Assembly: GCA_964617105.1 (NCBI GenBank)
Contig: CAZTWC010000271.1
Span: 1-5,077, forward strand
Reading direction: 5' to 3'
Source of the DNA: CAZTWC01 sp964617105 [NCBI: uncultured Myxococcia bacterium]
Lineage (GTDB): Bacteria; CAZTWC01
DNA length: 5,077 nucleotides
The position numbers and the translations under genes were made by a program. Below the pieces are notes generated by a model that was not told the DNA's origin, searched no databases, and saw nothing but the letters and a program-made list of their open reading frames with translations. Positions 1-5,077 of the stretch are shown here, piece by piece; position 1 is the stretch's first letter, and the number at the start of each line of letters is the position of its first letter.

Positions 1-950
1 TATTGGAACAATTGGCCCGCACCTATGAATTGCCCAGTCTTATCCTCCAATATCGCAGCCTTAACAAGTTGCTTTCTACCTATATTGATGTTTTACCCAG
101 GTTGGTTAATCCCGCCACCGGCCGAATCCATACTAGTTTCAACCAGGCAGCCACCGCCACCGGAAGATTGAGCAGTTCAGATCCAAACTTGCAAAACATT
201 CCAGTGAGAACCACTGAAGGGAAAAGTATAAGAGCGGCTTTCATCCCTAGAGAAGGCTGTAGACTGCTTTCTGCCGATTATTCTCAAATCGAATTGCGGG
301 TGCTGGCTCACCTTTCAAAAGATGAGCACTTTATCCAGGCCTTCAAGCAGGGTGAGGATATTCATCTCCGTACTGCCATGGAAATTTTGAGTAAAAAGGC
401 GGACAAAATTACTGATGCTGACCGGAGAATAGCCAAAAACATCAACTTTGGCGTGGTATATGGCATCTCATCCTTTCGTCTGGCCAATCAACTTAACATT
501 ACCAGAAAAGCGGCCAAAGAGCACATTGATAATTTTTTCTTACGCTATCCAGGAATCAAGTCTTTTATGGACCAATCCATTGAAAAAGCCAAAAAAGATG
601 GCAAAGTATCCACTATTTTAAACCGGCATCGGCTTATACCAGAAATAAACAGTTCCAATGGAAACATAGCCGCCGGAGCCAGTAGAATGGCATTTAATAC
701 TATTATTCAAGGTTCAGCCGCGGATATTATTAAAATAGCCATGCTGCGGGTATTCAGAGCGCTTAAACGCACTAATCTTAAGACTGCTCTATTGCTCCAG
801 GTTCACGATGAACTATTGCTGGAGGTGCCAGAGGAGGAGATAGGCCAGGTAACAACTTTGGTAAAAGAAGAGATGGAAGGAGCATTTGAGTTAGAATCTA
901 TCTTAAAAGTGGACATCTCCATTGGAGATGATTGGAGCCAGGCCCATTAG
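1..950 (+). CDS. polA: DNA polymerase I, C-terminal polymerase domain (5'-truncated by window edge)
   Basis: This is the family A DNA polymerase that fills gaps in repair and replaces RNA primers in lagging-strand synthesis, in the cytoplasm. The frame is open from position 3, and bases 1-2 belong to an upstream codon. The TTG at 3 is internal, not a start. Numbering from that codon, the conserved GRLSSSDPNLQNIP segment is at about 54-67. Motif A (ADYSQIELR) is at 91-99, with metal-binding D92 and E97. The O-helix motif B (RRIAKNINFGVVYG) is at 141-154, with R141, K145, F149 and Y153 matching E. coli R754, K758, F762 and Y766. Motif C (LLQVHDELLLEV) is near 264-275, with catalytic D269. The protein ends in DDWSQAH, the usual Pol I C-terminus. 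About 315 of the family's roughly 900 residues are present; the 5' nuclease and 3'-5' exonuclease regions lie outside. Nothing looks broken. Confidence 0.96.
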   Translation, partial: LEQLARTYELPSLILQYRSLNKLLSTYIDVLPRLVNPATGRIHTSFNQAATATGRLSSSDPNLQNIPVRTTEGKSIRAAFIPREGCRLLSADYSQIELRVLAHLSKDEHFIQAFKQGEDIHLRTAMEILSKKADKITDADRRIAKNINFGVVYGISSFRLANQLNITRKAAKEHIDNFFLRYPGIKSFMDQSIEKAKKDGKVSTILNRHRLIPEINSSNGNIAAGASRMAFNTIIQGSAADIIKIAMLRVFRALKRTNLKTALLLQVHDELLLEVPEEEIGQVTTLVKEEMEGAFELESILKVDISIGDDWSQAH

Positions 951-970
951 AGTGACTTCTCGGACTGCAA

Positions 971-992
971 CTAGTGCACTGTATAGCACTAG
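971..992. repeat. Perfect 7-bp inverted repeat after polA
   Basis: CTAGTGC (971-977) and GCACTAG (986-992) are exact reverse complements separated by 8 bases, 20 bp after the polA stop. A further TAGTG at 994-998 could pair instead with CACTA at 987-991, so two folds compete. No T-run follows directly; the next T-rich stretch starts about 20 bases later. It is therefore a poor match to an intrinsic terminator. It could be a weak polA 3' hairpin or a protein-binding site for the downstream kinase promoter. The sequence alone does not decide. Confidence 0.5.
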
Positions 993-1040
993 ATAGTGGG
1001 AAGGTTAATAATATTTTAATGACTTTCGTAAAATTTTTAT

Positions 1041-1069
1041 TTTATTTGTAACGATTTTTTCTGTATAAT
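1041..1069 (+). promoter_or_regulatory. Candidate promoter of the sensor kinase gene
   Basis: A perfect -10 hexamer TATAAT lies at 1064-1069 in an extremely AT-rich stretch that could act like an UP element. The hexamer 17 bp upstream is TTTATT (1041-1046), only a weak -35 match. Initiation about 7 bp after the -10 would fall on or next to the A of the kinase ATG at 1077, giving a leaderless mRNA unless the true start is the internal ATG at 1140. AT-rich sequence yields TATAAT by chance fairly often, so confidence is limited. Confidence 0.4.
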
Positions 1070-1076
1070 TTATTCT

Positions 1077-2849
1077 ATGAAAAAAAATACTGATAAAAAA
1101 CTCGCGAAACTTCAATCTAAGTTGGATGACAGGAACCGGATGTTCTCTGATATCCAGGAAATTGCCCTGGCTCTCAGCTCGACCCTGGATTTGGATCGGA
1201 TTTTAACCCTTATTATGGAAAAATCCACTCTGCTGATGGGGGCTGAAAGGACCACTCTTTTCCTCATCGATAAACAAAAACAGGAAATCTGGTCCAAAAT
1301 TATCCAGGGACCGGAGATCCAGGAGATCAGGTTGCCTCTGGGAGAGGGGTTAGCCGGCTGGGTAGCCCAGCATGGAGAAACCATCAACACCGACGATCCC
1401 TACCAGGACCATCGTTTTCACTATAGCATAGATAAAAAAAGCGGTTTTAAGACCAAAAGTATTCTCTGCAATCCCGTGTTTAACAGCAAACAGGAGATTA
1501 TCGGGGTAATCCAGGTCTTAAACAAAAAAACTGGTCCATTTGATAAAGATGATGAAAAATTGCTAACCACCCTCTCGGCTCATACTGCGGTATCCATAGA
1601 AAACGCCAGACTTTACCAGTCAGCCGTCTCCCGCAATATTGAACTTCTGGACACCAAGGTAAAACTTGAACACAAAATGTACGAATTAGATCTTCTCTTT
1701 GAAATCGAAAAAGAGATAAGCACGGCGTTGAACCTGGAGGAATTACTGGAAAATATCATCTCCAATACCATGAAATTATTAACCGCTGAGGCCGGTTCTA
1801 TCTTGCTGAAGGAACATAAAAGTAACTCACTGTTTTTCTTTAGTGCTCTGGGTAAGAAAAAGGATGAGTTGAAAAAACTAACCATAGAAATGGGGCAGGG
1901 TATTGTAGGGTGGGTGGCAGAGAATAAAAAACCGGTTATCGCCAACCAGGTGGAAGAGGATAATCGTTATACCAATACGATTTCCAAAAAAATAAAGTTC
2001 CCCACTCACTCAGTCATAAGTGTTCCCTTGATGAACAACGAACAAGTTCTGGGCGCCTTTGAAATAATCAATAAATTAGGTTCACCTTCAAATAAATTCA
2101 CCCAGGATGACCTGAAGATTTTAACCCTTATTGCCAGCCAGGTATCGAAGGCTATAGTGGCCAATACCATTAGAGAAGAAAAACAAAAGGCCAACCGGCT
2201 TTCCACCATCGGACAAATGATGAGTTCCATCCTCCATGATTTTAAAACCCCCATGACCATTATTTCTGGTTACTCCCAAATGATGGTAAAGGAGGATGAT
2301 ATTGCCAACCGTCAAACATTCTCAAAACAAGTATTAAAGCAATTCAAACTGATGAACAGTATGATCCGTGACATTTTAGCCTTTTCTCGGGGAGAGAGCC
2401 AAATTTTGCTGAGAAAAGTACTCATGAATAAATTTTTTCCAAAAATGGAAGCGTGTATCAATGGGGGAGTCAAAGATTTTAACATTGACCTGGAGATTGA
2501 TCAAAGTTTCAACGGCACTTTGTTAATTGACGAAAACAAGATGCTGCGAGTGATAAACAATATTACCCGCAACGCTCAGCAGGCCATGCCGGATGGGGGA
2601 AAATTTGTGGTCAAAATTCATCAGCAGGATCAGCAGGTGCTTTTCTCTTTTACCGACAGCGGCACCGGTATTCCTGAGGAGATTAAAGACCGGCTGTTCG
2701 ATTCCTTTGTGACTAAAGGAAAAAAAAATGGCACCGGGTTGGGGCTGGCCATTGTAAAGAAAATAGTGGAAGAACATAAGGGAGATGTATCGGTTCAATC
2801 AGAACCCGACAAAGGTTGCACCTTTTGCGTCAAGTTACCGCTTGGATAA
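1077..2849 (+). CDS. Cytoplasmic tandem-GAF sensor histidine kinase
   Basis: A two-component histidine kinase of 590 residues that should autophosphorylate on His and pass the phosphate to a response regulator. A short charged N-terminal helix (about 1-35) leads into GAF1 (about 38-180). GAF1 contains GWVAQHGE, C131 and an NKFDE-type motif at N149-E160. A helical linker leads to GAF2 (about 210-360, with GWVAENKKP and NK at 332-333). The HisKA helix carries the H-box HDFKTPM, with phospho-acceptor H387. The HATPase domain (about 480-590) has the N-box NNITRNAQQA (N499), G1 box DSGTGIP (D527), F-box LFDSF and G2 box GTGLGL (552-557). No signal peptide or membrane segment is visible, so it senses a cytoplasmic ligand or partner. 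ATG 1077 has no Shine-Dalgarno; ATG 1140 (residue 22) has AGGA 5 bases before it and is an alternative start. No cognate regulator is in the window, and the gene is convergent with cheX. Confidence 0.95.
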   Translation: MKKNTDKKLAKLQSKLDDRNRMFSDIQEIALALSSTLDLDRILTLIMEKSTLLMGAERTTLFLIDKQKQEIWSKIIQGPEIQEIRLPLGEGLAGWVAQHGETINTDDPYQDHRFHYSIDKKSGFKTKSILCNPVFNSKQEIIGVIQVLNKKTGPFDKDDEKLLTTLSAHTAVSIENARLYQSAVSRNIELLDTKVKLEHKMYELDLLFEIEKEISTALNLEELLENIISNTMKLLTAEAGSILLKEHKSNSLFFFSALGKKKDELKKLTIEMGQGIVGWVAENKKPVIANQVEEDNRYTNTISKKIKFPTHSVISVPLMNNEQVLGAFEIINKLGSPSNKFTQDDLKILTLIASQVSKAIVANTIREEKQKANRLSTIGQMMSSILHDFKTPMTIISGYSQMMVKEDDIANRQTFSKQVLKQFKLMNSMIRDILAFSRGESQILLRKVLMNKFFPKMEACINGGVKDFNIDLEIDQSFNGTLLIDENKMLRVINNITRNAQQAMPDGGKFVVKIHQQDQQVLFSFTDSGTGIPEEIKDRLFDSFVTKGKKNGTGLGLAIVKKIVEEHKGDVSVQSEPDKGCTFCVKLPLG

Positions 2850-2904
2850 CAAAGCGCACTTAGACAATGCATCCACAGATCAATTTAATGGGAAAAAATT
2901 CGTT

Positions 2905-3375
2905 TTAGGCGATACTTACTAGTGAGGCCTCTATCCAGAACTCCCCCTCTTCAATATTGAAGGGAATTACCACCGCCTTGATATTGGAAGAATGATAGAT
3001 TTGAATTCCTGAGCCAGTCACCATGGATGGGATGGCCATTTCAAAGGCATAACCTTTTTCTGCCAGGCGGCGTTTGGCTCCGCCTGAGATCATGTTAGTC
3101 AATTCACCCACTGCATCCACAATAACATCGTCTACCTCAGTAAACTCCTCGCCCAACATATTGGAAACCACTTTTAGAATACAGGGTTCGGCAAAACTCA
3201 GCACCATTGTGCCTTGAACTTCCTCTCCTGCCATGCCGATTATACCGGTAACAGTACCATAAGTAAGAAGAGTATCTTTTAGGAAAGGCCGGCCATTTTT
3301 TACCTTAACAAAAGCCATTTTCTCCAGAACTTCAATTGTCGCTTCCAGAAAAGGGTTAATGAAATCAGCCTTCAT
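2905..3375 (-). CDS. cheX: CheX-type CheY-P phosphatase
   Basis: A 156-residue protein with the length and pattern of the CheX family (about 155 residues in Thermotoga). CheX proteins are soluble dimers that dephosphorylate CheY~P and reset chemotaxis signalling. Family hallmarks visible are the N-terminal FINPFLEATIEVL helix, SFAEPCILKVVSNMLGEEFTE near 60-80, and the catalytic helix DAVGELTNMISGGAKRRL. That helix carries the single E-x-x-N motif (E91, N94) used to attack CheY~P. CheC-type proteins usually have two such motifs; only one is seen here, which favours CheX. The start at 3375 is supported by AAAGGA 8 bases upstream. No other chemotaxis gene is present, so the partner receiver is encoded elsewhere. 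The gene is divergent from the PEGA gene and convergent with the kinase. It may act on a CheY-like receiver in a pathway other than flagellar chemotaxis; that is inference. Confidence 0.93.
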   Translation of the reverse strand: MKADFINPFLEATIEVLEKMAFVKVKNGRPFLKDTLLTYGTVTGIIGMAGEEVQGTMVLSFAEPCILKVVSNMLGEEFTEVDDVIVDAVGELTNMISGGAKRRLAEKGYAFEMAIPSMVTGSGIQIYHSSNIKAVVIPFNIEEGEFWIEASLVSIA

Positions 3376-3377
3376 TT

Positions 3378-3393
3378 GGAGTTTCCTTTCTCC
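3378..3393 (-). promoter_or_regulatory. cheX ribosome binding site in a small hairpin loop
   Basis: On the minus strand AAAGGA (3389-3384) lies 8 bases before the cheX ATG and fixes that start. It is flanked by GGAG (3393-3390) and CTCC (3381-3378), which can pair into a 4-bp stem that displays the Shine-Dalgarno in an 8-base loop. The Shine-Dalgarno call is secure. The hairpin is short and may be chance. Confidence 0.6.
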
Positions 3394-3421
3394 GTTTTAT
3401 TCACCGTATTTTGATGCCGTA

Positions 3422-3445
3422 AGGTTGAGTTTTTCCTAACAACCT
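3422..3445. repeat. 6-bp inverted repeat in the cheX leader
   Basis: AGGTTG (3422-3427) and CAACCT (3440-3445) are exact reverse complements around a 12-base spacer. They lie inside the predicted untranslated leader of cheX, roughly 80 nt if the promoter call is right. They could form a leader hairpin or be an operator half-site pair. No known riboswitch core was recognised. A 6-bp match in a region this size is not rare. Confidence 0.3.
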
Positions 3446-3461
3446 AGATTAATGTCTTTAG

Positions 3462-3490
3462 ACCCTATCACGGTAGCCCAACAGTGTCAA
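3462..3490 (-). promoter_or_regulatory. Candidate sigma70-type promoter of cheX
   Basis: Read on the minus strand, a perfect -35 TTGACA (3490-3485) is followed after exactly 17 bp by TAGGGT (3467-3462). TAGGGT keeps the T, A and final T of the -10 consensus and is preceded by TGA, giving an extended -10 TGn. The sequence upstream of the -35 (3491-3516) is AT-rich. Initiation near 3455 would give a leader of about 80 nt. The -10 is imperfect, so this is a good but unproven call. Confidence 0.55.
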
Positions 3491-3528
3491 GCAAATTTCT
3501 TTTCTCTAATTATTGTCTCGAGCCTCAA

Positions 3529-3557
3529 TTGACTAATACAGTTTGCTATGGTATAAA
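3529..3557 (+). promoter_or_regulatory. Strong sigma70-type promoter of the PEGA gene
   Basis: TTGACT (3529-3534), a 17-bp spacer and TATAAA (3552-3557) with TG at 3549-3550 form a near-consensus promoter with extended -10. Initiation near 3563-3565 would give a leader of about 63 nt. The -35 overlaps an 8-bp palindrome TCAATTGA (3525-3532). The promoter points away from the cheX promoter, with 38 bp between the two -35 boxes. Confidence 0.7.
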
Positions 3558-3594
3558 TTATAATTCTTAACGACATTTTTTTGTCTTCAATTCT

Positions 3595-3606
3595 CGAATA
3601 TATTCG
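3595..3606. repeat. 12-bp perfect palindrome in the PEGA gene leader
   Basis: CGAATATATTCG is self-complementary with no spacer. It sits about 30 bases downstream of the predicted transcription start and ends 8 bases before the Shine-Dalgarno. As DNA it could be an operator for a dimeric repressor. As RNA it can form only a 4-bp stem with a UAUA loop. No regulator is identified. Confidence 0.45.
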
Positions 3607-3614
3607 GGCACAAT

Positions 3615-3621
3615 AAGGGGG
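3615..3621 (+). promoter_or_regulatory. Ribosome binding site of the PEGA gene
   Basis: AAGGGGG with 5 bases to the ATG at 3627 is a good Shine-Dalgarno, with a G in place of the central A of AGGAGG. It selects 3627 as the start over the in-frame ATG at 3672, which has no such site upstream. Confidence 0.75.
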
Positions 3622-3626
3622 ATCTT

Positions 3627-5077
3627 ATGGGATTTTTTGCCAAACGCAAAGATAATAGAACCCATATTCTCATGGCTAATCTATATCAAAGACTTTACCT
3701 CTATCTGATTTTTATCATACTGGCTATATTACCATATAATGTTATGGCTAAAACCAAATTGATAATCTTTCCCTTTCAATTGGTAGATGGGGAATTGACA
3801 CCAGAGCAAATATCCGGTTCCACCGAGAAGTTAGTCAATGAACTTAAACAGGATAAAAATTTAATCACCTTGGTAGTCAAAACTAATGACGGTAGCGGGA
3901 AGGCAAAATCCACAGGAAAGGCGTCTTCTGCCGCCGAACGGATCAAGCAAGCTGAAAATTACCTGGACAAAGCCCGGCTGCTGGCAGATAAACGAATCTA
4001 TGCCAAGGCAATAAAACTAATGACCAAAGCGGAAAAACTCTACTTGAAGTCGATTTTCTTTATCAAAGATATCACTCCATTAAAAAAGTTATATGCGGAA
4101 AAGGCTCTCGCCTATCTAAAAAGAGGCAAAGATAAACGGGCATCAAAGAGTTTAGGGCAATTACTGCGACTAGATTACCAGGCTAACCTATTACTGGGTG
4201 AAGTGCCGGAAAAACTCTACCTGTTATTTGACCGAGAGAAGCAGCGGCTTTTTAAAATGAAAAAAGGGACCATCTCCATCAATTCAGATCCTCCCGGCGC
4301 CACGGTAATATTAAATGGTCGGGAACTAAGCAGAACCCCGGCTAAGTTGCGTTATCTATTACCAGGACTACATTATTTGAAAGTTAGCAAACCCGGATAT
4401 CCGCCTCGTACCAGAAAGGTGAGAATCAAGGGAGGCTCTCATAAAAAATTTAAAGAGAGTTTCAGAAAAAAGAGCAAGGGAGACGATCCTACAGGAAATA
4501 TCATTGAAAATATTCAAGCCAACAAGTTCAACTATTCTATGATCAGAAACGTCAACAAATTGGGGAAAAAACTGCGCGGTCAGTATATGCTTATGGCTGG
4601 ATTGAAAAAAGAGAATACTTTTATATTGGTCCAGGCTTTTTTGGTCAAAATCGATAAAAAGTTAGCATACAAGTTGACTCCCATCAAGTTTGACCTGGAA
4701 TTGATCAGTGGTGATCTGGAAGCCTACAACCTTATCCAAGAAATTGGCACCACCATAGAATCTCCACCCAAGAGTATCCAACTGCCCCTATCCTTTTTTA
4801 AAGGAGCGGCAGATACCAAGGTAAAGTCTGAGTTTGTAGATATTGATGCCGGACCTCCACCATCAGAACGAAGAATAGCCCGGGCACCGGCAGCTCCCGC
4901 TCCAGAAAAGCAAAAATCCAAAATGAATAAATCGGCCGGAGTTATTGGCACAACTGCAGCTCCCTCAGGCCCAAGCCGTGGAGTTGTTATGCCTTCAGCG
5001 GGAAAGGATGACCTGGAACCAGAGGTGCTGGAGGAGATAACGGAAGATAAGAAAATCGCCCCGATAGAAAAGAAAAA
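3627..5077 (+). CDS. Secreted PEGA-domain protein with helical-repeat region (3'-truncated by window edge)
   Basis: The frame is open from ATG 3627 through the last base (483 codons plus 2 bases, no stop). Residues 1-41 look like a signal peptide: basic KRK at 6-8, hydrophobic core LYLYLIFIILAIL, and V-M-A at 39-41 as a cleavage site. With no lipobox cysteine, export to the periplasm or retention as a signal anchor is expected. Residues 43-85 begin KLIIFPFQLVDGELT, like the first strand and helix of TolB/FlgO-type proteins. Residues 88-104 are a low-complexity linker. Residues 105-205 are charged helices resembling TPR-type repeats, ending in LLRLDYQANLLLGEVPEK. Residues 214-280 are a PEGA domain with SDPPGATVILNG (220-231), TPAKL and LPGLHYLKVSKPGY. 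Residues 291-395 are an unrecognised alpha/beta segment. Residues 400-483 are Pro/Ala-rich then acidic and probably disordered. PEGA domains are found in envelope-exposed proteins; the exact function is unknown. A C-terminal membrane segment may follow outside the window. Confidence 0.92.
   Translation, partial: MGFFAKRKDNRTHILMANLYQRLYLYLIFIILAILPYNVMAKTKLIIFPFQLVDGELTPEQISGSTEKLVNELKQDKNLITLVVKTNDGSGKAKSTGKASSAAERIKQAENYLDKARLLADKRIYAKAIKLMTKAEKLYLKSIFFIKDITPLKKLYAEKALAYLKRGKDKRASKSLGQLLRLDYQANLLLGEVPEKLYLLFDREKQRLFKMKKGTISINSDPPGATVILNGRELSRTPAKLRYLLPGLHYLKVSKPGYPPRTRKVRIKGGSHKKFKESFRKKSKGDDPTGNIIENIQANKFNYSMIRNVNKLGKKLRGQYMLMAGLKKENTFILVQAFLVKIDKKLAYKLTPIKFDLELISGDLEAYNLIQEIGTTIESPPKSIQLPLSFFKGAADTKVKSEFVDIDAGPPPSERRIARAPAAPAPEKQKSKMNKSAGVIGTTAAPSGPSRGVVMPSAGKDDLEPEVLEEITEDKKIAPIEKK

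Noticed and set aside
3-5. TTG at the left edge as the start of a short polymerase gene
   Set aside because: The codon lies within a conserved part of the Pol I polymerase region and the frame runs off the edge, so it is an internal leucine codon.
971-1020. Intrinsic terminator of polA
   Set aside because: The hairpin at 971-992 is not followed by a T-run; the first T-rich bases are too far downstream.
1112-2798. Several antisense open frames of 64-110 codons opposite the kinase (1112-1390, 1613-1945, 2006-2260, 2121-2315, 2523-2798)
   Set aside because: They lie wholly inside a clear kinase gene, show no recognisable motif, and are serine-rich or irregular as expected for reverse-strand shadows.
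2850-2904. Bidirectional terminator between the kinase and cheX
   Set aside because: Only an A/T stem around TTCG (AAAA/TTTT near 2894-2906) is visible, with no GC-containing stem, so no terminator is called.
3559-3564. Perfect TATAAT as the -10 of the PEGA promoter
   Set aside because: It is 24 bp from the TTGACT -35; the overlapping TATAAA at 3552-3557 has a 17-bp spacer and a TGn extension and fits better.
3376-3626. Riboswitch or small RNA gene in the divergent intergenic region
   Set aside because: No recognisable conserved riboswitch core, tRNA-like fold or terminator was seen; only short inverted repeats.
3672-3674. In-frame ATG as the start of the PEGA gene
   Set aside because: It has no Shine-Dalgarno and would drop the basic n-region of the signal peptide; ATG 3627 has a good site 5 bases upstream.
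4724-4951. Antisense open frame of 75 codons inside the PEGA gene
   Set aside because: It overlaps the continuous PEGA reading frame, has no family pattern, and its composition mirrors the Pro/Ala-rich tail on the other strand.

Overview
The window is ordinary bacterial chromosome with four genes and no sign of a mobile element, CRISPR array, tRNA or rRNA. From left to right it holds the 3' third of polA (DNA polymerase I, + strand), a complete soluble tandem-GAF sensor histidine kinase (+), a complete CheX-type CheY-phosphatase gene (- strand), and the first 483 codons of a secreted PEGA-domain protein (+) that is still open at the right edge. The PEGA gene has no stop codon in the window, so a search for closed reading frames alone would miss it.

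A moderately AT-rich genome that combines a CheX-like phosphatase, a GAF/GAF/HisKA/HATPase kinase and an exported helical-repeat plus PEGA protein fits a motile or gliding Gram-negative bacterium of the Desulfobacterota/Myxococcota type, or a related candidate phylum. This is an inference from family distribution; nothing here fixes the taxon.

Layout. 1-950: polA C-terminal polymerase domain with all three polymerase motifs intact. 951-1076: 126-bp gap with a perfect 7-bp inverted repeat at 971-992, then a very AT-rich stretch with TATAAT at 1064-1069, only 7 bp before the kinase ATG. 1077-2849: the kinase. 2850-2904: 55-bp gap between convergent genes, with no convincing terminator. 2905-3375 (-): cheX. 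3376-3626: 251-bp divergent intergenic region with two sigma70-like promoters back to back (3462-3490 on -, 3529-3557 on +), small inverted repeats in both leaders, and a 12-bp perfect palindrome at 3595-3606 just upstream of the PEGA ribosome binding site. 3627-5077+: the PEGA gene.

How the genes may work together. PolA is housekeeping and probably unrelated to the rest. The kinase and CheX are both phospho-signalling proteins. The kinase would phosphorylate a response regulator, and CheX would remove phosphate from a CheY-like receiver, but no receiver protein is encoded here, so both look like orphans and a direct link is speculative. The PEGA protein shares a divergent control region with cheX and may be part of an envelope or motility structure. 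I see no clear new defence or mobile system. The items most worth a second look are the PEGA protein architecture, the NKFDE motif in the kinase's first GAF domain, the possible leaderless start of the kinase, and the divergent control region.
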